From: Berkiella sp963803015
GTDB taxonomy: Bacteria; Pseudomonadota; Gammaproteobacteria; Berkiellales; Berkiellaceae
Direction of reading: 5' to 3'
NCBI GenBank assembly: GCA_963803015.1
Contig: CAWDKV010000003.1
Coordinates: forward strand, 62,001 to 126,000
DNA: 64,000 bases
Below, one piece after another: positions 34,416 through 43,241 of this stretch. The notes under the pieces were generated by a model. That model was not told the origin of the DNA, made no database searches, and saw only the letters and a list, made by a program, of their open reading frames with translations. The translations under genes were made by a program, and so were the position numbers. How positions within the stretch are numbered: position 1 is the first letter of the stretch; the number at the start of each line of letters is the position of its first letter.

Positions 34416-35342
34416 ATGAAAAAAACGCTGACCATTATTACCCGTATGAGCCAATTGGCGCTTTGGCAAGCGAATTTTGTCCGTGAGCAGCTATTGTCAC
34501 ACCACTCAGAGTTAGATGTCATAATAAAGGGCATTAAAACCTCAGGGGATAGATGGTTGGATACACCTTTGTACAAAATTGGTGGGAAAAGTTTATTTGT
34601 GAAAGAGTTAGAGCAAGCTCTTTTAGAGGGAGAAGCAGATATTGCCGTGCACTCCCTTAAAGATGTGCCGGCACAATTGCCCCCAGGATTAACTTTGGGC
34701 GCTATTCTTGAACGAGAAAGCCCTTTTGATGCTTGGGTTTGTCCTGCAGGATTTTATTTAAACAATATACCCATAGGTTCTCGTGTTGGCACCTCCAGTT
34801 TGCGAAGGTTAGTGCAAATGAAAAAGATCCGAGAAGATTTAGTCTATGAGCCGCTCCGCGGAAATGTAGATAGTAGAGTGCAAAAATGTCACGCAGGAGA
34901 ATATCAAGCGATTGTTTTAGCCGAAGCAGGCTTGAAACGTTTAAATTTGACCTCTGAAATTCAAGCGATTTTCACGCCAGAGCAAATGCTACCTGCAGTA
35001 GGCCAAGGCGCTTTAGGGCTAGAATGTCGCTTGGATGATAAGGATACTTTGGATTATCTCAATGCATTAAATCATGTTCCTACTCAGCTCTGTGTGCAAG
35101 CAGAGCGCGCGATGAATGCTAAATTAGGAGGCAGTTGTCAGGTGCCTATCGCAGGGTTTGCCCAAATCAAAGAGAATCAATTACATTTGCGAGCCAAAAT
35201 AGGCCATCCTGAAAAACCGTTGATGATAGAAGCAAGTGAAAACGGTGTTTTTAGTGATGCTCTTAAGATAGGAGAGAGTGTTGCCGCACAACTATTGGCT
35301 CAAGGAGCAATGCAAATCATTCAAGATTTGTCACATGAATAA
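34416..35342 (+). CDS. hemC: Porphobilinogen deaminase
   Basis: 308 residues. Dipyrromethane cofactor attachment at C241 in LGGSCQVPIAG; TRMSQLALWQANFV at the start; HSLKDVPAQLPPGL and VGTSSLRR conserved. Builds hydroxymethylbilane from four porphobilinogens. Normal length. hemD begins inside its last codons. Confidence 0.96.
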   Translation: MKKTLTIITRMSQLALWQANFVREQLLSHHSELDVIIKGIKTSGDRWLDTPLYKIGGKSLFVKELEQALLEGEADIAVHSLKDVPAQLPPGLTLGAILERESPFDAWVCPAGFYLNNIPIGSRVGTSSLRRLVQMKKIREDLVYEPLRGNVDSRVQKCHAGEYQAIVLAEAGLKRLNLTSEIQAIFTPEQMLPAVGQGALGLECRLDDKDTLDYLNALNHVPTQLCVQAERAMNAKLGGSCQVPIAGFAQIKENQLHLRAKIGHPEKPLMIEASENGVFSDALKIGESVAAQLLAQGAMQIIQDLSHE

Positions 35343-36135
35343 TTCACAAACAACTTTGCGTGGCTGGCAAGTTATTATTATGCGCCCAGGTCAACAAGGA
35401 GAAAGCCTAGGCGTCAAAGTAAAAGCTGCGCATGGTCAGATCTGTCTTTTACCCATGCTAGATATTGTACCCATTGCCATTTCCCCGCGTGAATGTGAAG
35501 TGTGGTGCCAACAAATCAAAAAGGTAGACAAATTATTCGTAGTCAGCGCAAATGCGGTGAATTGTGCGCCGCCTTTGCTTTTGGAAGCCGTGCGGCAGAT
35601 GGATTTACAAGTGATTAGTATGGGAGAAGCGACAACTGAAGCATTGCTTGAAAAAGGGATCGCCGTCTATTTTACACCCCCTCCAGGGAGTACCAGTGAG
35701 AGCTTATTAAACGAGCCTTTTCTACAAGCGGCAGAAGTGACAGGGCAATCGATAGCCATTTTGGCTCCAGAAGAAGGGCGCACTGTATTAGCTCAAACCT
35801 TACAAGGCCGCAGAGCCAATATTACTTGGTTTCAGGTCTATCGACAGATTTTACCTCAAGTCGATTTAGTTCCTTATTATCAACTGTGGCACCAACAAAA
35901 GGAGCGTCCTCTTTTTGTGGCAACCAGTTTAGGGATGTTACAAAATTTATTACGCTTAACGCCCACTGCAGATAAGCTATGGTTGTTTCGTCAACCGTTA
36001 GTTGTCATTAGTTTGCGCATTGCACAATATGCGAAAGAGTTTGGGTTCCAACAAGTTTTTGTAGCCAATGGTGCACAAGATAATTCTTTAATGGCAGCCT
36101 TGTATGAGGCCGTCAAAGTTTGTCATACTGCGTAG
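35335..36135 (+). CDS. hemD: Uroporphyrinogen-III synthase
   Basis: 266 residues from MNNSQTTLRGWQVIIMRPGQ; ATG overlaps the hemC stop by eight bases. HemD family is weakly conserved; visible are LRGWQVIIMRPGQQGESLG, the middle SMGEATTEALLEKG and PGSTSESLLN, and C-terminal VANGAQDNSLMAAL. Closes and rearranges the tetrapyrrole ring. In other gammaproteobacteria hemX comes next; here two barrel genes and a convergent gene intervene. Confidence 0.9.
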   Translation: MNNSQTTLRGWQVIIMRPGQQGESLGVKVKAAHGQICLLPMLDIVPIAISPRECEVWCQQIKKVDKLFVVSANAVNCAPPLLLEAVRQMDLQVISMGEATTEALLEKGIAVYFTPPPGSTSESLLNEPFLQAAEVTGQSIAILAPEEGRTVLAQTLQGRRANITWFQVYRQILPQVDLVPYYQLWHQQKERPLFVATSLGMLQNLLRLTPTADKLWLFRQPLVVISLRIAQYAKEFGFQQVFVANGAQDNSLMAALYEAVKVCHTA

Positions 36136-36180
36136 TTGAAAGGAAGCAATGTCCAGTCTGCTAGGAGCACACCTTCATCC

Positions 36181-36909
36181 ATGCTTAAAAGAATCATAGC
36201 CGTAGCTTTACTCGTTTGCGCGAGTACGCCTCTCTTTGCTGCAGGCATGACATTTCAACCAAATGCAGGGTTGGATGTGAATATGCGCCACCAAAGCTTT
36301 GAGACGAAATTTGGCCAAGGACATTTCTCAGAGCATTACCCTGCCTCCAATATTTATTTAGGTAATAAATTTAATCGTTATTGGGGAGTGGAAGTCGGTT
36401 ATACGCAAACGTATGACCAAGAAAAGAACGTCACTTATCTTCCAAACGATCAGGTGTTGGGTTTTCTTGCGAACTTATCTGAACCCAGTGAAAAAACATA
36501 TATTTCTAATCTGTTTATGCAAGCTTGGAATCTGAATTTACTCGGATTTTATCCGGTATGTCCAAAATTAAAAACCGAGCTCACCGGGCTTGTCGGTGTC
36601 GCTTTTGAAAAAATGCAATTAAGCACGGTCCCTATTTATGATTTTCCTATAGCAAATGCGGTAGAAAGCTGGTCTAGTTCCAGGCATGCTTTATTGCGAG
36701 CGGGCGTTGGTGTCAGACAAATGGTGACAAAAAATTTTGGTTTGCGTGCTCAAGGAATTTGGGAAGATACTTCCAAATTACACACCAAGGTTCCTGTACT
36801 TCTGGGTCAAGCGGGGGGCGTGAACACATTGGGATCCCAAGATTTTTACACGGTAAAGCCCAAAAATAGCTATTTGGTAGGAGCCGGTTTCTTTTTTCAA
36901 TTAGGGTAA
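36181..36909 (+). CDS. Outer-membrane beta-barrel protein (first of a tandem pair)
   Basis: 242 residues from MLKRIIAVALLVCASTPLFA, a signal peptide; an upstream TTG in frame gives a less likely start. Mature part alternates hydrophobic and polar residues and ends in GFFFQLG with the aromatic near the C-terminus used by BAM. Shared with the next gene: FGxxHFxEHYP, NIYLxxKF, the CPKLxTELTGLxGV block and FGLRxQGIWEDTxKL. Family resembles small porin-like/OmpA-like barrels of Legionellales. Unknown ligand. Confidence 0.78.
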   Translation: MLKRIIAVALLVCASTPLFAAGMTFQPNAGLDVNMRHQSFETKFGQGHFSEHYPASNIYLGNKFNRYWGVEVGYTQTYDQEKNVTYLPNDQVLGFLANLSEPSEKTYISNLFMQAWNLNLLGFYPVCPKLKTELTGLVGVAFEKMQLSTVPIYDFPIANAVESWSSSRHALLRAGVGVRQMVTKNFGLRAQGIWEDTSKLHTKVPVLLGQAGGVNTLGSQDFYTVKPKNSYLVGAGFFFQLG

Positions 36910-36939
36910 GAGATAAATATAATAAGGAGCATTATAAAA

Positions 36940-37659
36940 ATGTTTAAAAAATTAACGTTAGCCGCTGGATTACTTTCACTTGTGAGTACAAGTAGCTTTG
37001 CTATGTTGCAAGAATGGGAGTTCAAACCAGCGATAGGTATGGATATTAATGCACGCAAGTTTGATTTTGATTCAGGGTTTGGCAAAGAGCATTTTCGTGA
37101 GCATTATCCTGATCTTGATATTTATTTAGCGGCTAAATTTCATAAATATTTAGGCCTAGAAGGTGGCTATGAACAAGCGTTCAGTCAACAAAAGAAACAA
37201 TTCTACACCAACAATTCGCCGGCATTAGGATTTCTCAATCCGCTTAATCCTTCTGAAAAAATGTTTTTGTCAGACGTTTTTGTCAACGGCTGGAATATTA
37301 ATTTAGTCGGTTTTTATCCTATTTGCCCTAAACTGAGAACCGAATTAACCGGTTTAATAGGGGTGTCTTGGTTAAAAGCCCACTACAGCACAGTGGCCAT
37401 TATTGATAATGATCCCGCAACACCTGTTGCGCAATGGGACAGTGATAACCGCTCAGTCTTTAGATTAGGGTTAGGCTTAAAGCAAATGATAACCGATAAT
37501 TTTGGTTTGCGTGTGCAAGGGATCTGGGAAGATACCAAAAAATTGGGCGCCACCACGGTTGTCCCTGTTGGACAAGGCGGCACCGGTCCAGATGACACTT
37601 ATACGGTCAACCCTCATAGCAGCTATTTATTGGGCGTGGGCTTCTTTTTTCAGATTTAA
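36940..37659 (+). CDS. Outer-membrane beta-barrel protein (second of a tandem pair)
   Basis: 239 residues with signal peptide MFKKLTLAAGLLSLVSTSSF. Parallel to the preceding gene over its whole length, differing in loops (for example the insertion TTVVPVGQGGTGPDD), and ending FFFQI. The pair arose by tandem duplication. AAGGAG about 15 bases before the ATG. Followed by a strong terminator at 37675-37702, so the hem-barrel transcript ends here. Confidence 0.78.
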   Translation: MFKKLTLAAGLLSLVSTSSFAMLQEWEFKPAIGMDINARKFDFDSGFGKEHFREHYPDLDIYLAAKFHKYLGLEGGYEQAFSQQKKQFYTNNSPALGFLNPLNPSEKMFLSDVFVNGWNINLVGFYPICPKLRTELTGLIGVSWLKAHYSTVAIIDNDPATPVAQWDSDNRSVFRLGLGLKQMITDNFGLRVQGIWEDTKKLGATTVVPVGQGGTGPDDTYTVNPHSSYLLGVGFFFQI

Positions 37660-37674
37660 TGATTAAAGAGCAAA

Positions 37675-37702
37675 AGAAAAGGGGCTATCTAGCCCCTTTT
37701 TT
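37675..37702. terminator. Bidirectional rho-independent terminator
   Basis: AAAAGGGGCTA-TC-TAGCCCCTTTTTT, a perfect seven-base GC stem flanked by A- and T-runs, serving the barrel gene on the plus strand and the converging gene at 37717 on the minus strand. Confidence 0.9.
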
Positions 37703-37716
37703 GCATTCAAGTCTGG

Positions 37717-39498
37717 CTATTTCAATTTTTTGACTTCTTGGTCAAATTTGGTTTTGTCATCCCGAGTAAACCCAGGTGTTGCACGCCAGCCATGCAATAC
37801 AGTAGGAGTGGGTTTTGCTCCGCCATGTTGCTTCTTATAAAGGTCATAAGCTTTTTGAAGGCCTGCCACTTTATCTTTTTTCAATATAGTTTCAGGGGTC
37901 AGAGCCGCTTCTAGTGCTGATTGGGTTCGTTGCAAGCGTGCTTCTAGAGAAGTATCAGCTAAAAGACTGTCTTCTACTTCAATTCCAAGATATTCCTCAA
38001 ATTCACTTAAAGTGCCTGTCAATTTGTCTAAAGCGTCCAGCCCTGCTTGTGCTATTTGCAGGTTGTTTTGGATGTTAGCAACCGCTTTTTGCGCAGCGGC
38101 AGCTACGGCTTGAGGGCCTTTTCCATATTGCATGCCTAAGGCTTTATCACTTGCAATTGCAGCTTGCAGTGCTTGTTCACGCCCTATCTCGAGTTGAGCT
38201 GCAATATCTGCTCCTTTTCTTTGCCCAAGCTTACCTGAATCTTGCAAAGTGAGAGGATTTTGTCCGGGGCTAGCCACACTAGGTTGCAGCCTAACCCCGC
38301 CGCTTGCAGCTGCTGCTGCCGATGGAGCGGCTGAAGCTTGTCGAGAAGTAGCAGGAACGGCTTGTACCATGTCGGTAACACTATCGAGTATTACCCGCAT
38401 ATTAAGCGTAACCTGTCCTGGCGCACCAGCTGCAGCAGAAGACTGGACAGAGACATTATTTCCTGCCGTTAAGGCTAAATTAGGATCACCTTGATAAAGT
38501 CTATCTAGTTGGTATTCAAAGAAGGGTAGACATTCTCTATCCTCAACCGCACCCTGTAAAAATAAACTAGGAAGACGATGATTAACACAATATTGACCAG
38601 CAGGCCTTGTTATCAAGCCAGTTGCAATGGCCATAATCAAGGTTTCATCAAACCCTTTTTCTTGTGCTAAATCCGTGTAAATTTTATAGACCCGCTTAGG
38701 AGGATATTTTTCATCAACGTCATTTTTTTCATCTTCCAAGACCATAAAATTGACTAAATTGTCGAAAAGAATACCGCTTATAAAACCCTCACTTGCCCAT
38801 TTAGCAAGATTGATAGGTTCGCGTTGCAGTGTTGCATCCGCTGCGCGCTCTTTAAACCGTTTTAAAACATCAAATTTTGTTTTAAGAAAAAGAGAATTGG
38901 GATCAAGCGCCTTTTTTTGCTCAGTTAAGGCATTCATTTGTTGATTAAGGGCTTGGCTGTCTTGCTGAAGCTTCTCTGAAACCGCTTGTACCCTAGCAGG
39001 TATTTGTTGCATTTCTTGATCTAAACTCAAAATTTTAAGATCAATGGCGGTTAAGATTTTTTGTGGTATGCCAGGTATGGTTGCAAATTGTGCTTTTTGT
39101 TCAGCATATTTTTGTGTTTTGGCCTTGATAAAACTCATCCGAGCTTCAAACGCCTTTTTATTCTCATCACCTTGTTTTTTGAGTTTAGCGATTTGGCCAT
39201 CACTAGGATCTTTAATCGCCTGAATTTGGTTTTTAAGCGGATTATAGATACGTCTTTGAAAATCACTATATTCATCTTCGTGCTGTCGCAATAAGGCCTT
39301 TAAGTCTTCCTGTGCTTGCTTATCCCCGCTCTCGGCTCGTTGTTTTAAGGCCTCAGCTTGTTGGACGATAACTGTAATTTTCTTTTCTTGATCAGGCGTG
39401 AGCGTAACAACAGGCGCGGCTACACCAAGTGCGCCTTTACCAGGAGGAGGCGGTGGGGGCGCTTTACCAGGAGGCGGTGGTGGTGGGCCTTGCATCAT
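37717..39498 (-). CDS. Polyproline/coiled-coil protein, candidate effector
   Basis: 593 residues, no signal or membrane segment. N-terminus is two formin-FH1-like tracts, GPPPPPPGK and PPPPPPGKG, separated by two residues. Residues ~35-220 are charged and helical (EKKITVIVQQAEALKQRAE, KLQQDSQALNQQMNALTEQK), likely coiled coil; a folded middle 220-330 includes KYPPKRVYKIYTDLAQEKGF; an Ala-rich stretch ~375-420 is followed by more helices and a short basic end. AGGAG nine bases upstream of the first ATG. Polyproline of this kind binds profilin, SH3 or EVH1 domains in eukaryotes; action on host actin is inference. Confidence 0.7.
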   Translation of the reverse strand: MMQGPPPPPPGKAPPPPPPGKGALGVAAPVVTLTPDQEKKITVIVQQAEALKQRAESGDKQAQEDLKALLRQHEDEYSDFQRRIYNPLKNQIQAIKDPSDGQIAKLKKQGDENKKAFEARMSFIKAKTQKYAEQKAQFATIPGIPQKILTAIDLKILSLDQEMQQIPARVQAVSEKLQQDSQALNQQMNALTEQKKALDPNSLFLKTKFDVLKRFKERAADATLQREPINLAKWASEGFISGILFDNLVNFMVLEDEKNDVDEKYPPKRVYKIYTDLAQEKGFDETLIMAIATGLITRPAGQYCVNHRLPSLFLQGAVEDRECLPFFEYQLDRLYQGDPNLALTAGNNVSVQSSAAAGAPGQVTLNMRVILDSVTDMVQAVPATSRQASAAPSAAAAASGGVRLQPSVASPGQNPLTLQDSGKLGQRKGADIAAQLEIGREQALQAAIASDKALGMQYGKGPQAVAAAAQKAVANIQNNLQIAQAGLDALDKLTGTLSEFEEYLGIEVEDSLLADTSLEARLQRTQSALEAALTPETILKKDKVAGLQKAYDLYKKQHGGAKPTPTVLHGWRATPGFTRDDKTKFDQEVKKLK

Positions 39499-39733
39499 GA
39501 TGATATTCTCCTAATACGTTTAATATATAATTTCATAGTTTAATTATATAGCCACCTAAATATGGAGATGCGACCATTGGTCAGCTAAAATGGGTATTTA
39601 GAGCGAAAAGGCAGAGCAATCGCTGTATATAATAGTAAAGACTGTGCACGGCCACAGTTCTTAAGAATAAAACTTCTTATAGGCACCGCTGTGTTTTATG
39701 ATGGATCTTGAAGATGGAAACAAGGGGAAAAAG

Positions 39734-40729
39734 ATGCCACAGAATAAATTTCTTAGCAAAAATGCCAGGCAATTTTTTCCAATAATATGGCTGTTATTGT
39801 TGACGGTCGTGGTTATTGCTTTAGTCGCTTATGCTCTGATAATGCATCATGCGTCCAAGAACATTGATTCGGAAGTCTCTGCTCAAATGATGCCGTTAAC
39901 AGCAAAAACAGACATTCTGCAAAAAGAGTTGACGCAAAATCAAACGCAATTACAGGCTTTACAATCTCAATTACCCGCACTACATCAAAAGATGGTTTTA
40001 TTGACTCAAAGTGAAGCTTGGCTTTTAGCAGAGGCGCATTATTTGGTCTTTTTAGCCAAAGAACGACTACAGCTTACGCAAAATGCCGAAATGGCCAAAA
40101 CGCAATTAGAAGAAGCACTGGCACACCTTGCCCCCCTTCCTGATGACAAGTATGCCAGTGTAAAGCTAGCTTTGACCAAAGATATTGTGGTGTTAAGTCA
40201 TCATCCTGTTCAAGAAAAAGAAACGCTTTGGCAAGAAGGTGAAGAGATAAAATCGCTTTTGAAAACACTGCAGTTTAAAACTTTAAATGAACCAGCTGCG
40301 ACAGATGCGTCTTTATCAGATTATCCACGGTTGCAAAAAGTATTGTCGCAATTTGATGGGATAATTAAAATCACCCGAGAAAAAGACAATGCTATCCCTC
40401 AAGCTTTAGCCAGTTTAGAAAAAGCACAGCTGATGCGGATTTTGGCGCTCACCACAGAGCAAATTCAATGGGCCATTTTGCAAGGACAAGGTGAAATTTA
40501 TCAAGAAAGTTTAGAAGATCTTAAAAAATTGCTAAACACTTATTTCACCGATGATGCTACTAGGCAAAATGTGCTGTCTCGCCTTGATAAATTAAGCCAA
40601 CAATCACTTGTTATTACCATTCCTGATATTTCAGGATCGCTAGAAGCCATAGCTAAGGCTCAAGCGCAACTCCACACAAAAGAGAATGCACAACTCTCTG
40701 AGGGGCAAGCGAATGATACGATTAATTAA
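39734..40729 (+). CDS. hemX: HemX family inner-membrane protein
   Basis: 331 residues from MPQNKFLSKNARQFFP with AAGGGG six bases upstream; a start 12 codons earlier also exists. One membrane helix (IIWLLLLTVVVIALVAYALI), a coiled coil with LQKELTQNQTQLQALQSQL, and the conserved WLLAEAHYLVFLAKERLQL. HemX is a proposed scaffold or partner of late haem synthesis. Precedes hemY with an overlap of 17 bases. Confidence 0.9.
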   Translation: MPQNKFLSKNARQFFPIIWLLLLTVVVIALVAYALIMHHASKNIDSEVSAQMMPLTAKTDILQKELTQNQTQLQALQSQLPALHQKMVLLTQSEAWLLAEAHYLVFLAKERLQLTQNAEMAKTQLEEALAHLAPLPDDKYASVKLALTKDIVVLSHHPVQEKETLWQEGEEIKSLLKTLQFKTLNEPAATDASLSDYPRLQKVLSQFDGIIKITREKDNAIPQALASLEKAQLMRILALTTEQIQWAILQGQGEIYQESLEDLKKLLNTYFTDDATRQNVLSRLDKLSQQSLVITIPDISGSLEAIAKAQAQLHTKENAQLSEGQANDTIN

Positions 40730-41486
40730 ACTCGTACTTTTGTTAGCCTTAGCAGTTTGGATTGGCCTAACGCTACAAGGAAAAATGATTTTAGCGTTTT
40801 CAGGTTGGCGTGTTGATATGCCTATCTGGTTAGCTTTTTTGTTAGTGATAATGTTATTGGTCAGTGGGTATGCGCTTTTTCACATGCTCTCATCAATTAT
40901 TCATTTCCCTTTTGCTTTGAAAAACGCCATCGTAAAATGGTTTCATGAACGGTATCAAGCACACCTCAGTGCTTCGAGCCAAGCTGTGATTGACTGGAAA
41001 ATGAAGCTGATGCGAGAGACTAATCTCCCTGCGTTTAGGCAAATTCCATGGCGAGTCAGAAAAAACCCAGATATCATTTGTCTTTATGCCAAATTACTGG
41101 TGCAAAAAGGTGATCCTGTCAAAGCAGAGAAATTTATTGATAAACAATTGAAAAAGCAATGGCAAGAAAATTTAGTAAAATACTATGGTGAAATCAATCA
41201 TCCTGATTTACCCAAATTATTAGTACGTGCTGAAAAATGGTTAAAAGTACATTCACAAAGCGCCGCACTGCTGTATAGCTTAGGCAGCCTTTGTGAAAAA
41301 TTATCTTTGTGGGGTAAAGCGCAACGCTATCTTGAAACCAGTATCGCGCTTTCTCCTTCTCCTGAAGCTTATGCGAAATTGGGGGCGCTTTTAGAGCGCA
41401 GAGAGCAACCAGCCCTTGCCAGTGAAAGTTATAAAAAAGGATTATTGCTCACCCAAGAAAACAAAGGACTTGTTCCTCATGCGTAA
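40713..41486 (+). CDS. hemY: HemY family protein, short form
   Basis: 257 residues from MIRLIKLVLLLALAVWIGLT, AGGGG eight bases upstream. Two membrane helices, then TPR-like helices with LLYSLGSLCEKLSLWGKAQR and AYAKLGALLERREQPALASE. E. coli HemY is about 398 residues, so about 140 C-terminal residues are missing. The stop overlaps the fpr start by eight bases, an intact-looking junction, so the shortening is not from a recent frameshift. Function in porphyrin synthesis uncertain. Confidence 0.85.
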   Translation: MIRLIKLVLLLALAVWIGLTLQGKMILAFSGWRVDMPIWLAFLLVIMLLVSGYALFHMLSSIIHFPFALKNAIVKWFHERYQAHLSASSQAVIDWKMKLMRETNLPAFRQIPWRVRKNPDIICLYAKLLVQKGDPVKAEKFIDKQLKKQWQENLVKYYGEINHPDLPKLLVRAEKWLKVHSQSAALLYSLGSLCEKLSLWGKAQRYLETSIALSPSPEAYAKLGALLERREQPALASESYKKGLLLTQENKGLVPHA

Positions 41487-42225
41487 ATGGGTAGAAGGAA
41501 AGGTGGTTCGGCATAAAGAATGGGCACAAGGGTTGTTCTCATTATATGTGAAAGCTGCCATCAATCCTTTCCTGGCTGGCCAATTTACCCAAATAGGGTT
41601 ACCTTTGAACAATAAAATGATTTTTCGACCTTACTCTTTTAGTAATGCCCCTTTTGAAGAAGAGTTGGAATTTTATTATGTCTACGTGCCAGAAGGGGTA
41701 CTGACACCACATTTAGTTGCGCTCAAAGAGGGGTCTTCTCTTTGGGTAGCAGAAAAAGCATCTGGCCGTTTCTTGTTAGATGAAGTACCAGGGGCACAGA
41801 CGCTATGGTTGATGGCAACAGGAACAGGTTTGGGTGTCTTTTTATCTTTTTTAAAAATATCTCAAACTTGGGAACGTTTTAAAAATATTGTTTTAGTGCA
41901 TAGTGTGCGCACCGCTAATGCATTAAGCCACAGCTCACTTATTGCAGATTGGCAAAAGCGTTACCCTACACAGTTTCATTGGCTGCCGATTGTTACTCAA
42001 GAGAAGGGGTTTGATGCGCCCTCCAAACGAATTAATGTGTTATTAGAAAGTGGTGAGCTTGAACAATTAATGGATTTAACACTAACTGCTAATAATTCCC
42101 AAGTGATGCTCTGCGGTAATCCAGAGATGGTAAAAGAAATGACAGCATTGCTCAGTGCGCGTGGACTACAACTCCATCATGCCCATCAACCGGGGCAAAT
42201 TCATATCGAAAATTACTGGAAGTAA
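41479..42225 (+). CDS. fpr: Ferredoxin-NADP+ reductase
   Basis: 248 residues, the same length as E. coli Fpr. FAD-binding RPYSFSNAP, NADP-binding MATGTGLGVFLSFLK, and LCGNPEMVKEM, ending IHIENYWK as the family does. Passes electrons between NADPH and ferredoxin or flavodoxin, plausibly with the FdxA encoded at 26874. Start ATG overlaps hemY. Confidence 0.9.
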   Translation: MRKWVEGKVVRHKEWAQGLFSLYVKAAINPFLAGQFTQIGLPLNNKMIFRPYSFSNAPFEEELEFYYVYVPEGVLTPHLVALKEGSSLWVAEKASGRFLLDEVPGAQTLWLMATGTGLGVFLSFLKISQTWERFKNIVLVHSVRTANALSHSSLIADWQKRYPTQFHWLPIVTQEKGFDAPSKRINVLLESGELEQLMDLTLTANNSQVMLCGNPEMVKEMTALLSARGLQLHHAHQPGQIHIENYWK

Positions 42226-42272
42226 GCTTTTTAGCTTGAAAATGCCTGAAGATTCTGTTATTTTTTACCTCC

Positions 42273-43085
42273 ATGAAAATAAAACTCATTCACACATTGA
42301 AGAAAATAGGGCAAAAGATAGGCGCTTATCTTCATTTATGGTCTTTATTTATTAAGCTCGCCTTAAAGGGGGCAGAAGGGAGCGTGGCCGCTTCTCTATT
42401 ATTGGCGCCTTTTTTCACTCACATCATGAAAATAGAGTTAGCTTGGCTGAATGATATAGTTATTAACAATTACTTCAATTGGCTCGCTCAAAAATATGCA
42501 GTGAAAAAAGTAGCGACAATTTCATCCCTTGATTTTTTTTCACCCACTTTCTTTACACAGCTTTCAACACGCAGGCGCAGACAACCAGAAAAATCGCGAT
42601 TGCAAGAAGCGGATGTGATTTTAGTCCCCATTAATCAACACACGCATTGGTATTTATTAATTATTCAAAAAAGAGAAGATGATATTTTTAATTTGATAAC
42701 ATTAGATGGATTTAATAACATGCCTTTTCACCCTGCTCTTTGGCAAAAAGGGGAAGAACTTCTTGCATTTTTGCATCCTGAAACCTCTCACTCTCAGAGA
42801 ATTTTCACCAAACAGAGCTCTCTTATTGTCAGGCAAAATAACCTTTACGATTGTGGCGCAGTTATTTGTTATTATGCGAAAGAATTTTGCGAGAAAATGC
42901 AGGTAAGCCAAGATCTAAAGTCTGCTAGAAATTATACACTTTTTCGAGAAGAGATAACGCAAGCAGTGGCGAGTCATTCAAAGGAAGTATTTTTCAACTT
43001 TGGGCGTCCTCTTGTGCCAGAAAAGCATGAAGAAGCGTCAGTCCCCCCTCTACTGCATACCATAAAAAACTATATTGGTTTCTAA
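42273..43085 (+). CDS. Ulp1/SENP-type (C48) cysteine protease, candidate effector
   Basis: 270 residues. The catalytic pattern of ubiquitin-like protease Ulp1 is complete: H125 in NQHTHWYLLII, D145 in LITLDGF, Q188 in VRQNNLYDCG and C194 in YDCGAVICYYAKEF, preceded by the substrate-groove segment WLNDIVINNYFNWLAQKY. Such domains cleave SUMO, NEDD8 or ubiquitin, all eukaryotic, so a host target is probable; bacterial examples include ChlaDub1 and XopD. Residues 20-50 are hydrophobic (WSLFIKLALKG...LLLAPFFTH) and could associate with membranes. No clear Shine-Dalgarno. Directly followed by the paralogous candidate effectors. Confidence 0.85.
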   Translation: MKIKLIHTLKKIGQKIGAYLHLWSLFIKLALKGAEGSVAASLLLAPFFTHIMKIELAWLNDIVINNYFNWLAQKYAVKKVATISSLDFFSPTFFTQLSTRRRRQPEKSRLQEADVILVPINQHTHWYLLIIQKREDDIFNLITLDGFNNMPFHPALWQKGEELLAFLHPETSHSQRIFTKQSSLIVRQNNLYDCGAVICYYAKEFCEKMQVSQDLKSARNYTLFREEITQAVASHSKEVFFNFGRPLVPEKHEEASVPPLLHTIKNYIGF

Positions 43086-43127
43086 AAATTTGTGCACTTT
43101 GCACGAGTCCTAACTGAAAGACAAGAA

Positions 43128-43146
43128 TGTCAGTTTTTAAACGACA
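43128..43146. promoter_or_regulatory. Operator-like palindrome upstream of paralogue 1
   Basis: TGTCAGTTTTTAAACGACA, an imperfect palindrome 95 bases before the start of the gene at 43242. The same element in perfect form, TGTCATTTTTTAAATGACA, is at 45171-45189 upstream of the paralogue; both are preceded by CCTAACT. Conservation in otherwise diverged flanks argues for a shared regulator. Confidence 0.5.
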
Positions 43147-43241
43147 TACAAAATCTACAGGCTAATTATAATTCAGCATGATGTCTCTCTTAACTGTGCA
43201 ATCGTTACTTTATTCTCTCATGCATAAAGAAGGAAATAATT

